A stretch of DNA of 64,000 nucleotides from Leptospira barantonii (GCF_002811925.1 NZ_NPDS01000001.1:649001-713000), one strand, 5' to 3'; shown: positions 40,801-51,870, counted from the first letter of the stretch. Notes: generated by a model from the letters alone, not told the origin. Program-made: numbers and translations.

Positions 40801-40841
40801 CTTCGACCGAGGCCGCCTTTAGTAGACAACCTCAGTCGAAG
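40801..40841 (-). other. Hairpin between the lipoprotein and Rhs genes
   Basis: CTTCGACCGAGG (40801-40812) and CCTCAGTCGAAG (40830-40841) pair over 12 positions, the single mismatch being a G-U wobble in the minus-strand RNA. It sits between the stop of the 1464-aa gene and the start of the Rhs gene. No T run follows, so it is unlikely to be a full terminator and may instead stabilise or cleave the transcript. Confidence 0.55.
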
Positions 40842-40858
40842 AAGTTTATAACATTCGA

Positions 40859-43800
40859 TCAGTATTTGATTCGAGCTCGGACAGTATAATCTCTTTCGAT
40901 CAATGGTGCAACGAAGAAGTTGTTAAGTCCGTATTTTAGAGAACCAGGGTTATTCAGATCGATCTTTGCGCCCCGAATTCTTTGTTGGGTTTTATCTTGT
41001 GATACCCATAGGGCAAGACCCATTCCGTTATACACTACCGAATTCGGATTGAATTGGATTCCTTCGTTCGTCGTGCTTAGTTGAAATTCTTTTGGTCCAT
41101 CTACGGTAAACGTGCTGATATCGCTGATTCTTCCCCAGATGGTTCTTTTGGTTCCGTTAATCTGATCCCAAGTGGTAAGAATTTTATTTCCTGAGAGAAT
41201 TGAGTTTCCTGGTTTTCTCATGTCAGCGTTGTCGCTCGCAAGATTAATAGAGCCAGGGAAGAGCGGTTGCGAGGTTTGTAGGTTGATTGCCTTTAAGCGA
41301 ACTTCTTTTGTATTCATTCGATAGGTTAATAAGCTTGTATCGGCGAACGTTGAAAGTTTTAGGTAATCGACTCCACTTGACTCTAAGGTTATATTGTCGC
41401 TTCCGATGAGATTAGAGTTTGTTGTATCTATACCGCGTCCAAATACTGCCCCATCATTTCTCCGCCAGACAATCATACCTTTGCCATTCGTTGCTCCGAC
41501 TTTGATAAAATCCTTTGGGCGTGTGGTTTCGTTCAATATTGTCTGGTTCGATCCTATCTTAACTAAGGTAGGTAAGTCATAAACTGAACTCCAAATAGTA
41601 TGTGCGTCCGAATTAATTTCTTTGTACATCCACCCAAAGACAATCTGATTATTGCTATTGGCTTCCGCGCTAATAAAAACATTGTATCGTGCATAGACAT
41701 CAGCTTGATGTGCCATTGAATCGATCACTTGATTACTTTCCGAATATCCCGAAATATCAGAATATCCAAGTAGTCCACCGTTGTCTAAGCGTATGGACTG
41801 AGCTGCAACTTGATAAATTCGAGTATCAGTAAATAGAGCCATTCCCCCACCTATTATTGAATTCACCGTTGTTGAAGTTGAAAAATTATTCCAAAGGACT
41901 GTAGCTCTATTGTTGCCAACAGCAACGTCAAAACTATAATTAAATGACTTTAAAGGAGCCGAAGTAACTCTTGTTCCAACAGCGACTTCTGCTGAAATTG
42001 TTGTTAAAGTTGCTAGATCACGTATAGAAGCATAAAAGGTATCTACGTTTTCCCATACGATGATCGCCTTTCCATTGTTCGTCTTAACAACGTATGTTCC
42101 CCCTCCTGGCATTGGAGTTGTTGCATTAATGGTAAAGGGATTACCAACCGGTAGGCCTGTGCTAATCTGATGATAGCGACCCAACAAAGTTGTTCCTTGT
42201 TTCCAGACGGACATTGCAACATCACCGTAGCTTACGACTATTGGGTCACCTAAGGTTTGAGCATTGACGTCCGCACTCACAGTAAAGTCCGCATTTGCAC
42301 TTTCTAAGCGATATGTTTTTCCCGTTAAAGCTGTTAGGCGAGACAAACCATTGTATAAGAAGTTCGTAAAGTCCCCACCATCTGCCCAAGAGTTCCAAAG
42401 TGCTACTCCTTCGTTATAAATTCCCATCCAGTTAATGGCATTTAGATCCGGAGTAAACCCTAAGCAGGATGCAGGATGGAACGGATTGGTGGAGCAACTG
42501 ACGGAGCTACTTTGTAGGAATGGTCGATACTGAACCTGCTCGAAAGCCGTTGAGTTAAAGGAAGAGGTGACAAAATTATTCCAGTCGGTTACGAATCCAG
42601 TATCGACAACTAATCTTACATCTGGTGAACTTAAAGTTCCAGGAATATATACTTGTGTCGTCTTTTGAGCATTGGTTAGAACTGGGGTTTCTAACTGAAG
42701 GTCATATGATCCGTCACTTTGAGGAGGGAATACCTGTAAAATTCGATACGAAGAAGAATCTCCTTGAATATAAAGTCTATCCCCGATATTCACAGGACCA
42801 TAAGAATTTGAGATTCTGATCGTTGTGGTGCCAGCTACGATTGGTAATCCTGCTTCTCCTCTCATTTTTCGAACTTGGGAGTAATGGAGGGGCCAAACCG
42901 TGCGACGATAAGCTGTATTTAAGGAAGGTCGAATATACAGTTTTACTAAACTTATTGCTGGATCGACTGTAGTGCTTGAGGTTGGTAATTGAACACACAA
43001 ATTATACACTTGATTGATGAAATCAAGTGTGGTTCCGCAATTTTTTAGTTTATATGGATCGCTCGTGCTTAGGTCTTTGATGATGTGAAACCAATCTGTT
43101 CGACTTCCACCGAATCCCATACTAATTTCAAAGTCGACTGCTTGATTGATGTTATATCGATCTGAAGATGTTTGTAAACTGTAATTGAAATTCGTAAAAT
43201 ATTGATATGCTCCTGTGTCCGTTGCAGAACCGAAATTCGGCGCTAGGTATTTTGTTTTATCCAATTGAATTTTTAGTTCTATCTTTTCCCCGAAGCCGAC
43301 TTCTCCTAAGTAAAGAGAATTCGTATCCGGATAGTATGGATGAACGCCTAGTGATTTATTATCCCATGTCGTATTAAATGGATAGCCTATTCCGGTTTCT
43401 AAAGGATTTGTTCCAAATTTCTGTTCCGCTTTGATAAAATCTTTAAAGGAAATATAAACTAAATCATAATTATCCCCCGCCCAGATCATGGAATCGGCTC
43501 CTTTCACTACCGGTGCCGCGACGGCACCTCGCCAGGGATCAAACTTTCTTACGCTACCTGCGTCAGTCCAATATTCAGTTGGAGAATAGAATTTTCCTCT
43601 TGAATAAATTGCCCATACGCCAGAAGTTCTTTTTTCAGTTTCAGTCCATTGACTGTAAGGTTTTTGAACGCAAGCTGTTCGCGTAACCCCATCAGTACCT
43701 GTGCTCGTTTCATCAACGCAGGGAATGTTGGTGCTAACTCCTCCAAAAGATTGGATTCCTTTTATATATACTCTTGACTCAGCTAAAGTAGGAGCTGACT

Positions 43801-45253
43801 CGGACAAATCAACGACATAGTCTTTAAATACAATATTATTTCCCGAACATGATATTCTTTCTAAAGCTTTTTTTAAACTAACGCCAGGAGAAAATACGTC
43901 AGTTGTCGTTGTATTGCAGGGATTAGAAACGTTTGGCGTATCGAATGCAGTAACTCGATACATTTCTCTTATAGTTGGCCCATAAACTTTAATTAAGGCT
44001 GTTCTACCTTTTGCATTTTCTTCGATAATTTTCAAATTATTACCTGAGAAGTTAAGCAGATTGGATTTATAATTTGAATCGGCGACATGAGTCATAGTAT
44101 AATCTACAATCATAATTTTGGGTGTGTACCCAGCCGCTATCGCCTTCTCAACTTCAGCTGTATTAAGATTTGTTAACTCAACAACGTAAGGCCCAAAATC
44201 AGTTCCCCCGTAAACTTCCACTTCGAAAAGAGTATAGTCATCGTTTCTCAAACGAAAAGAGGACATCGGCACTAATTCACCAGCTGGTGTTTCGAACATT
44301 AAAGAACAAAGGATATTCGAAATTTTAACTGGCATGTTTACGGAAAGATTTTTAATGTAGAGTGCGGCTCTAACGACACCTGCATTTGGTTCAACAGTAG
44401 AGGTTTCGTTGATTTTCAAAGATTTATCTGATCGATATTTTCTCGCCTTATTGCTGGAAGAATCGGATTTAAGATTCCAAGCATCTTTATCAATGTTGTT
44501 TTTAAAAGGTCGATCAGCCCATTTCGTTGTAGTAGCTGATACTGCGTTCTTCATTGACCAGCTATTTTTTGAACTTTGGCTGTAATCGAATCCAATGTCA
44601 GACATTGGAATATAGCTTGCTTTTACGCCGAAACTCGTGCTTACTTCGTTGGAAGTTCCCGCTTCAGTATCATTGCTAAAAGAATCCTGAAACTGAACGG
44701 TTCTTTCATTCAATTCGTTCTGGTGAATTTTTTCAGAACCTTCATTCTTTGAAGCTTCAAAATCGTTCGAATTAATTTCGCTCACGATTTGATCGCTTTG
44801 GTTGCTTGAGTTTTTGAGAATTTGGATCTTTAAAGTAACTGGGGGGGCGATTGCAGTTTCAATTTGAGGATAATCGGCCACCCAAACATTACTTAACGTT
44901 TCATTTTGATTTAAGATTCCATCGCCGTCGAAGTCGTTCACAATTGTCGTACCGGTTGGATCGATGGTTCCCATAAGAGCTGCAGCTGCTACGGGTTTGC
45001 CGGGAGGGAGGTTGAATAGGCCGTTGACCGGTGTTACAGTCGTTGTAGGACTTCCCGGTTTTACAGGGACCCCTTCTTTATCCACTTGAGTTTTCACTTG
45101 TTCCGCAACCAACCAAGTTGCAGCCGCAAGGTCTACGTTTTCCATAGTTCCGCGATCTTTACCGAACCAACCACAAGTAATTACAAAAGGTATTAAAAGA
45201 AATAAAATTCCATAAAAACGCATCTTATTGAATATCCAACCATTCTGAAACAT
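40859..45253 (-). CDS. Large lipoprotein, protective-antigen/Vip1-like N-terminal region
   Basis: A 1464-aa protein with a signal peptide ending FVITCGWFG (relaxed lipobox). Then DFDGDGILNQNE (Ca-binding-like motif), NVWVADYPQIETAI, a Ser/Asn/Glu-rich stretch, and VVRAALYIKNLSVNMPVKI. This order mirrors anthrax protective antigen and Vip1/Ib (D-x-DGI-x-DS-x-E, VAAYPIV, Ser/Thr-rich pore loop, NIRYVNTGTAPIYNV). The last 450 residues contain recurring VWxx/Wxx units that could form a beta-propeller. ATG 45253 has GAGGTG five bases upstream. The pore-former idea is inference; identity is low. Confidence 0.6.
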   Translation of the reverse strand: MFQNGWIFNKMRFYGILFLLIPFVITCGWFGKDRGTMENVDLAAATWLVAEQVKTQVDKEGVPVKPGSPTTTVTPVNGLFNLPPGKPVAAAALMGTIDPTGTTIVNDFDGDGILNQNETLSNVWVADYPQIETAIAPPVTLKIQILKNSSNQSDQIVSEINSNDFEASKNEGSEKIHQNELNERTVQFQDSFSNDTEAGTSNEVSTSFGVKASYIPMSDIGFDYSQSSKNSWSMKNAVSATTTKWADRPFKNNIDKDAWNLKSDSSSNKARKYRSDKSLKINETSTVEPNAGVVRAALYIKNLSVNMPVKISNILCSLMFETPAGELVPMSSFRLRNDDYTLFEVEVYGGTDFGPYVVELTNLNTAEVEKAIAAGYTPKIMIVDYTMTHVADSNYKSNLLNFSGNNLKIIEENAKGRTALIKVYGPTIREMYRVTAFDTPNVSNPCNTTTTDVFSPGVSLKKALERISCSGNNIVFKDYVVDLSESAPTLAESRVYIKGIQSFGGVSTNIPCVDETSTGTDGVTRTACVQKPYSQWTETEKRTSGVWAIYSRGKFYSPTEYWTDAGSVRKFDPWRGAVAAPVVKGADSMIWAGDNYDLVYISFKDFIKAEQKFGTNPLETGIGYPFNTTWDNKSLGVHPYYPDTNSLYLGEVGFGEKIELKIQLDKTKYLAPNFGSATDTGAYQYFTNFNYSLQTSSDRYNINQAVDFEISMGFGGSRTDWFHIIKDLSTSDPYKLKNCGTTLDFINQVYNLCVQLPTSSTTVDPAISLVKLYIRPSLNTAYRRTVWPLHYSQVRKMRGEAGLPIVAGTTTIRISNSYGPVNIGDRLYIQGDSSSYRILQVFPPQSDGSYDLQLETPVLTNAQKTTQVYIPGTLSSPDVRLVVDTGFVTDWNNFVTSSFNSTAFEQVQYRPFLQSSSVSCSTNPFHPASCLGFTPDLNAINWMGIYNEGVALWNSWADGGDFTNFLYNGLSRLTALTGKTYRLESANADFTVSADVNAQTLGDPIVVSYGDVAMSVWKQGTTLLGRYHQISTGLPVGNPFTINATTPMPGGGTYVVKTNNGKAIIVWENVDTFYASIRDLATLTTISAEVAVGTRVTSAPLKSFNYSFDVAVGNNRATVLWNNFSTSTTVNSIIGGGMALFTDTRIYQVAAQSIRLDNGGLLGYSDISGYSESNQVIDSMAHQADVYARYNVFISAEANSNNQIVFGWMYKEINSDAHTIWSSVYDLPTLVKIGSNQTILNETTRPKDFIKVGATNGKGMIVWRRNDGAVFGRGIDTTNSNLIGSDNITLESSGVDYLKLSTFADTSLLTYRMNTKEVRLKAINLQTSQPLFPGSINLASDNADMRKPGNSILSGNKILTTWDQINGTKRTIWGRISDISTFTVDGPKEFQLSTTNEGIQFNPNSVVYNGMGLALWVSQDKTQQRIRGAKIDLNNPGSLKYGLNNFFVAPLIERDYTVRARIKY

Positions 45254-46054
45254 GATTCACCTCTTCGTTTATGCTTTTGTTTTTAAAATCATAGGATCCA
45301 CACGTTATCCGGAGTATGAGCAAACTTATAGCGTTACTCCTCTTCGCTTAACAAAATAGACACAAGTTTTACAAAATGCAAAAGTTTCAATTCGACTAAG
45401 TAAAAAATGAGGCTTTAGCCGGCTATAGAAAAACCTAGAAAAAATATTTTTTGTTTTAAACGTGTTTTGTTAAGCGAAATGATATTGAAATTGAGAATAC
45501 TTTGAATTACGTAGTTTTCGTCTTTGATAGCCGACTGAATGCAATATTATTAATTGCTGATTCGCGTCTACGATTCAATAAACATAACAGGATCCATAGA
45601 TGGGATAAGTTATGTTTTCGTTTTTTAATAAAATGAACGTTTGTATTTCGCATTATAAAGATTCCTTTGTGAATCTTTATAACTCAGGTGTGTGCTTTTT
45701 TCAGGAAGGATTGTTTCCGCCGGAAATTTAGAATTTATTTATACTGATTTTCTTTTTTTATACGGGTTTAAAATTTTTTCTCCGATTTTGGCGGAATTAA
45801 AAAGGAATCGGATATAAATGTCTTCTTGAAAAAAATAAATTCTTACAATGAATTTAAACGTTATCCGCATTGATGAGCGGTTTGCCGATTTCTTTGAGCC
45901 CGGTAGGAAGTTCGTCATTTTTTTCTATTACATTCAATTATTTGAATATATAAAAATATTGATTCTTCGTTTAACAATTTCACCTAAATCCTTTTTAACT
46001 TGACACAGAAGCCATCTCTAAAAAACGATCCTTTTTAAGGAGACTTGTTTTTAA
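45254..46054. other. 800-bp AT-rich intergenic region with motif copies
   Basis: No gene. It separates the divergent toxin operon and small lipoprotein gene, so it must hold both promoters. It contains three copies of TTCG[CT]TTAACAA (45343 plus, 45467 minus, 45966 plus) and TTGACA at 46000, 50 bp before the lipoprotein start. The paralogous lipoprotein gene at 48608 has a matching TTGAC block upstream. Confidence 0.5.
45343..45478. repeat. Perfect 14-bp inverted repeat upstream of the toxin operon
   Basis: TTCGCTTAACAAAA (45343-45356) and TTTTGTTAAGCGAA (45465-45478) are exact reverse complements, 108 bp apart. The spacing is too wide for a simple hairpin but suits two binding sites on opposite strands. 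Related copies lie at 23695, 45966 and 48511. Confidence 0.65.
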
Positions 46055-46522
46055 ATGATGAATAACGTCCGTAAATACGGAATGATCGTAATTTCCGCTT
46101 TGGCTTTATTGTTTAGCATAACGAATTGTGTAACCGCATTGGGTAATGTAACTCTGACCGGAAAAAATTATCCGCCGCTTACCGAAACGGATCCTATCGA
46201 CGTTGTGATGAGAGCTGTGCCTGATTATAGGGTAGAGCAAATCGGAATCGTAGAAGTTCGCTGTGCACAATTGAATCACTGTATCGAATATGTAAAAGGG
46301 AAGGCAAGAGAAGTCGGAGCCGACGTGATTATTCTTGCGGACTCAGGAACTGTTACTTCGGTAAGTTATCATCCGGGAAGCCAAGCGGGCAATGCGTCTA
46401 CTCCGGGTCGTGTATCCAGCAGTTCTCACCAAGTTCAAACTTGGGAAATTTCAAAGAAAGTAATTTTACAAACGCCTTCTAAACCTGCAAAAGGAAAAAA
46501 ATCCGTTTCTGAAGAAATATAA
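46055..46522 (+). CDS. Small lipoprotein, paralog A
   Basis: A 155-aa protein with a signal peptide ending LLFSITNCVTALG (lipobox ITNC). The body NVTLTGKNYPPLTETDPIDVVMRAVPDYRVEQIGIVEVRC ... REVGADVIILADSGTVTSVSYHPG is shared almost unchanged with the gene at 48608. The compact mixed alpha/beta body and two conserved Cys are reminiscent of small envelope-stress lipoproteins, but I recognise no named family. AAGGAG lies about 12 bases before the ATG. Confidence 0.7.
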   Translation: MMNNVRKYGMIVISALALLFSITNCVTALGNVTLTGKNYPPLTETDPIDVVMRAVPDYRVEQIGIVEVRCAQLNHCIEYVKGKAREVGADVIILADSGTVTSVSYHPGSQAGNASTPGRVSSSSHQVQTWEISKKVILQTPSKPAKGKKSVSEEI

Positions 46523-46530
46523 ATTTTAAA

Positions 46531-46602
46531 AATTTAAGAATATTTCTATATTCTTAAATTGAAAAAGCAACTCCATCCGCCTAAAAACTTTTTAGCGGAT
46601 GG
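46531..46602. terminator. Two successive hairpins after lipoprotein A
   Basis: AATTTAAGAATAT / ATATTCTTAAATT (46531-46560, 4-base loop) is a perfect 13-bp stem, followed by CCATCCGC ... GCGGATGG (46573-46602) with an internal TAAAAA/TTTTTA extension. They lie between convergent genes and probably terminate both. Confidence 0.65.
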
Positions 46603-46652
46603 AAGGCCGGAACAAGTAAATCCAAAGAAGGAACAGAAATTCCCTTACTTTT

Positions 46653-47750
46653 TTATTTGTCCCTTCCAGGAAGAAGCAACCCCTTTAACTGATCGATCAA
46701 TTGGATTCCGCCCGTAAGCGTGATTTGGCTGATCTTTTCGCTGATTCTTTCCACATACTCCAATTCTTTGAGTTTATAAAGGGTCGCATTCTCTTCCATC
46801 AGTTTGGCGGTATTCAATAAACTTCTTGTGGACGCGGTTTCTTCTCTTCGCATAATCACGTTTGCTTGCGCTTTTTTCTCGGCAATCAAAACCTGATTGA
46901 GAATATCCTTGATTTCTCCCGGTAGAATTACGTCCTTTACGCCTCCGAAGATGATCTCCAAACCCATAGAAGGCATGGAGGTTTTTATTTTCTCAACGAC
47001 GTAATAGCCGATTTCTTCCTTTTTGGAAAGAATTTCGTCTAACGTCAAAGAGCCCACGTATTCTCTTAAAACCAACTGAAGGTGAATGTATAACTGTGAT
47101 TCGTAGTCCTTTACTTTTACGAGACATTCGATCGGATCCAAAATCTTGTATTGGCAGACGAAATTGAGTCGAAGAGGGATCTTGTCCTTCGACATGATTT
47201 CTTGTCCTGTGATTTCGGTTTGAAGTTGTCTCAGATCCGCTTTCACCACTGAAATCGATTTGGTTCCCTTCCAGTAAAAATAGTTTCCGGGTTCCAGAAC
47301 TTTCACGAAAGAATTTTCGATGAACAATAAACCTTTTTGAAACGATTCGACCGCATACGAACAAGTAAAATCTTTTACTTCGGGTTTCATAAGAATGGAA
47401 CGATCGATATTTTCGTCAATGGACGGATCGTTCAAGTCGATCTTGACAAAGGATATTTTCTTTCCGCCTTTCCAAAACGCATGTGTTCCCGTTTTTAAAG
47501 CCGACTTGAATTTATCTTCTTCAAAAAGAAGTGCGATCTCGTTGTCTTTGAGATCGACCACTTCCAATTCCTTCAAAAGAATCGGATCGTTTTTTAAAAA
47601 CGTAAAGTTGACTCTTGAAAAGAAAGGATTCAGGATCTGATGAATTTCTATATCCTGACCCAATAGAGAAAAATAATTTCCGGGCATCAGGAGTTTTACG
47701 TATTCTCCTTCTTTGAATAAAAGACCTCTTTGATCCTTTTTGATTTTCAT
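46653..47750 (-). CDS. SPFH/band-7 (slipin-like) protein
   Basis: A 365-aa protein. The N-terminal half is beta-rich with repeated KLLMPGNYFSL-type units (KVLEPGNYFYWKG, ALKTGTHAFWKG), and the band-7 core follows: ITGQEIMSKDKIPLRLNFVCQYKILDP, LREYVGSLTLDEILSKKEEIG, GGVKDVILPGEIKDILNQVLIAEKKAQA. This matches SPFH proteins that oligomerise on membranes and scaffold proteases or chaperones. No clear N-terminal membrane span is present, which is unusual for a slipin. GAGG precedes the ATG. Confidence 0.8.
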   Translation of the reverse strand: MKIKKDQRGLLFKEGEYVKLLMPGNYFSLLGQDIEIHQILNPFFSRVNFTFLKNDPILLKELEVVDLKDNEIALLFEEDKFKSALKTGTHAFWKGGKKISFVKIDLNDPSIDENIDRSILMKPEVKDFTCSYAVESFQKGLLFIENSFVKVLEPGNYFYWKGTKSISVVKADLRQLQTEITGQEIMSKDKIPLRLNFVCQYKILDPIECLVKVKDYESQLYIHLQLVLREYVGSLTLDEILSKKEEIGYYVVEKIKTSMPSMGLEIIFGGVKDVILPGEIKDILNQVLIAEKKAQANVIMRREETASTRSLLNTAKLMEENATLYKLKELEYVERISEKISQITLTGGIQLIDQLKGLLLPGRDK

Positions 47751-48043
47751 ACAAACCTCAGTGTAAATTCAATGATTGCGATTTTTTTCATCCTTCGCTG
47801 ATTCGCTTTCAATTCGATTCTAAAAATAAAAAGAATAAAAGGAATCCATCCGATGTGAGCGGAGAACGATTTGAGAATCGTTGCATCGAATCGCGTTCGA
47901 CTTCTACTTTTTTCTTTCGAAAAAATCCGAAATCGTTTTGAATCGAATTCTCGACTCGGTATCCATCGTTCTTCAAGGCGAACACCCGATTGCCTTTGAA
48001 CCAGTCGCGGGCCGGACGCCTTTTATTCTTTTTTTGCTTTGGT

Positions 48044-48187
48044 CTTTTTGAGAAGAGACCAACTTCTCGCGTGACAGGCGCCTACTCTACCCACTGAGCT
48101 ACTTACCGAAGTAAGGAAGGATTCGAACCTTCGACCAGGTGTTGGAGACTTTGATTCCGATCTCCTAACGTTAGACCAACCGCACAG
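48044..48187 (-). pseudogene. Two degenerate tRNA-like remnants
   Basis: On the minus strand, 48187-48105 reads as a tRNA with an intact T arm (GAAGG-TTCGAAT-CCTTC) and a GGTTGGTCTAACG D arm, but its anticodon region cannot form a 7-base loop. Directly after it, 48104-48044 reads TAGCTCAGTGGGTAGAG (D arm) and CTGTCAC (an Asp GUC-like anticodon loop), but the 3' half and T arm are missing. Both look like broken tRNA genes. Confidence 0.5.
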
Positions 48188-48607
48188 GGTGCGGAGGAAC
48201 CGACGGGCCTTTGGAAACCCTGAAAGACCGTTGGAACCAAAGCCGAAGACAGATTCTTTCAAAAGGAAAGAAAAGGAAACGATTTTTCTTTCCTTCTTCG
48301 GTTTGAATTTTACTGTGAAGGTCGCAGTCTATGTGCGATCGACGAGTTCTATTCTTTTGAGAAGTCGAATTTTGTTTGTAAATCTTTTGTATCTAAACTG
48401 AAAGAATCGTTAACGTCTTTTATTCGATACAACTCGGGTCGAAACTGAATTTTTTGAAAAGAATGACCTTAAGTCTTTGATAATTTGAAACGTTAACCGT
48501 AACGCCTTTGTCGCTTAACAATTGAACTTCGAACTTTACGTTTTTTTAATTGACTTAGACGATGGTTTAAAAAATGTTCCATGTCAACAGGAGATTTAAT
48601 TTTTTAT

Positions 48608-49054
48608 ATGACGATGAACTTCCATAAATTTGGAATGATTTTTGCTTTAAGTTTGATTGCACTTTTTGGTGTAATCAATTGTGCTACGGGTAACGTAACG
48701 ATCACCGGAAGAAACTACCCGGCACTGACTGAAACCGATCATATCGATGTTGTGATGAGAGCCGTTCCAGAATATAAAGTTGAACAGATTGGGATTGTCG
48801 AGGTTCGTTGTGGTCAGTTGAGTCACTGCATCGAGTATGTTAAGGAAAAAGCAAGAGAAGTGGGAGCCGACGTTATTATTTTAGCGGAATCTGGAACTGT
48901 GACTTCGGTTAGCTATCAACCCGGAGCTCAAGCAGGAAATACTTCTACACCGGGACGTGTTTCATCGAATAGTCATGAAGTTCAAACTTGGGAAATTGCA
49001 AAAAAGATAATTCTTCCAGCGCCTGCGCCAGTAACCAAAGGAAAGAATAAATAA
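48608..49054 (+). CDS. Small lipoprotein, paralog B
   Basis: A 148-aa protein with a signal peptide ending ALFGVINCATG (lipobox INC) and a body nearly the same as the gene at 46055 (RNYPALTETDHIDVVMRAVP, GADVIILAESGTVTSVSY). ATG 48608 is chosen because AGGAG at 48588 is placed as in the paralog and the longer frame adds a charged lead. The two genes share a TTGAC-containing upstream block, so they may be co-regulated. Function unknown. Confidence 0.7.
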   Translation: MTMNFHKFGMIFALSLIALFGVINCATGNVTITGRNYPALTETDHIDVVMRAVPEYKVEQIGIVEVRCGQLSHCIEYVKEKAREVGADVIILAESGTVTSVSYQPGAQAGNTSTPGRVSSNSHEVQTWEIAKKIILPAPAPVTKGKNK

Positions 49055-49789
49055 TTGATTTCTCATTGAAATTCGCGCGATAACAACTGCGATCGCGATT
49101 TCCGCGGTCGCAGGGTAAAGAAGCATCGCTTCAAAAATATTCTTACATTCTAAATTTTGAATCTATCACAAAAGACTCAAACGTATTCGGAAAGATATTC
49201 TTTGCCTTTGAGATGACTTGGAAAAAAGATCGGAAACTTCTTACCGGTTTTAGCGCGGGAACGACGATACGACTTGGAAGAATTCCAAAAGGTTTCATAT
49301 TCCGAATCCAAACGAAACAAAAGTTTTTCCCAAAAGATGAAATGAGAATCCACGAATTCTTGCCGAATGTCCTTGGCTCGTAAAGTCAACGGACATTTGC
49401 CCGTGAATTCTTTCATAAAAACGAGTCCGACCAAAACTCCTCGCGTATCCAAATACGGTTCGAGAGGAAAGGTTCTACAACTGATCGAACGATTGTCGCG
49501 TTCGCAAAATTGAATTCCCTTACATTCGCAGAAAAGAGTTTCTTTGGAATCATACTCCGCGAGCATCTTCTTGTCTATTTCCGTTTCCGGTTTCCAAACC
49601 TTCCAAAGATCCGTTCTTTTTTTTAACATGGAGAATTCGGAACGATACAAGGTCGGAACTGCGTTGTCCGCGATACAACAAAAAGGAACTCCGTCGTTGT
49701 CGGGCTTACACAATTCTCCGCAATCGAAGTCGGTTAATTCTTCTTGGAGAAGAGAATAGTAGTAAGAGATCTCGTCTTCGGCGAGATGT

Positions 49790-50419
<630 letters not shown>

Positions 50420-50524
50420 AGGATTTAAATAGGGAGGAGTTCCCGCATTTTCTCCGAAAAATTCCCTTTTCCTCTCTATGGAAAACCCCTTTACAGTCGG
50501 TCCTGCAAGCAGAAATTCAGTCCT

Positions 50525-51870
50525 ATGAACGTTCTGGAACTGGAAAAAAAGGCAGGAAAAGTCTATATCGAGACTTACGGATGCCAGATGAATGAGTACG
50601 ACTCGGGAATCGTATCCAATTTGATGAAGGACGCCGAATATTCTTCCTCCCCCGACCCGGAGGATTCCGACATTATCTTTCTCAATACCTGCGCGATCCG
50701 TGAAAACGCTCACGCAAAGATCTACAATCGCCTTCAATCCCTGGGATATCTGAAAAAAAGAAATCCGAACCTAGTCATCGGGGTTCTCGGTTGTATGGCT
50801 CAAAATCTCGGGGACGATCTTTTTCATCAGGAGCTTCCTTTGGACTTGGTCGTAGGACCGGACAACTACAGAAGTCTTCCGGAACTCATTCAAAGGATTC
50901 GAGAAGGGGAGAATTCGATCGCGCTGACTCGACTTTCCAAGATCGAAACCTACGACGAGATCGAACCTCGGGTCGTAAACGGAATCCAAGCCTTCGTTAC
51001 GATCATGCGCGGATGCAATAATTTCTGTACTTTCTGTGTCGTACCTTATACCCGCGGTCGGGAAAGAAGTAGGGATCCGAAGAGCATCGTCCGCGAAGTT
51101 CAGGACTTGGCCGACAAAGGAATTCGTCAGGTAACACTTCTCGGTCAGAACGTGAATTCCTACAAAGAACAAGGCGAAGACTTTGCCGGTTTGATCAAAA
51201 TGCTTCTCGATGAAACGACAATCGAAAGAATCCGTTTTACTTCTCCGCATCCGAAGGATTTTCCTTCTCATCTTTTAAAACTGATGGCGGAGAATCCTCG
51301 TTTTTGTCCGAACATTCATCTTCCTTTGCAAGCAGGAAACACGAGAGTTCTCGAAGAGATGAAACGTTCTTATTCCAAGGAAGAATTCTTGGATGTCGTA
51401 AAAGAAATCAGAAGTATCGTTCCCGATGTCGGAATTACAACCGATATCATCGTAGGATTTCCGAACGAAACCGAAGAAGAATTCGAAGATACTCTCGCGG
51501 TCGTGCGTGAAGTTCAGTTCGACATGGCCTTTATGTTCAAATACTCCGAGCGCGAAGGAACGATGGCGCAGAGAAAACTACCGGACAACGTTCCGGAAGA
51601 AGTGAAATCCGCGAGACTTACCAAACTCGTAGACTTGCAGACTTCGATTTCTCACGAACAAAACAGATCTCGTATCGGCAGAGTATATTCCATTTTGGTT
51701 GAGAACACTTCCCGCAAGTCGGAACAACAACTCTGTGGTCGAACTCCTTGCGGAAGAATGACCGTGTTTCCTCTTCCCGAAGGAAAAATCGCATCCGAGA
51801 TGATCGGTTCCACCGTTTCCGTTCAGATCGAAAGTGCGACCAGCGCGACCCTCAAAGGAAGGATCCTTGC

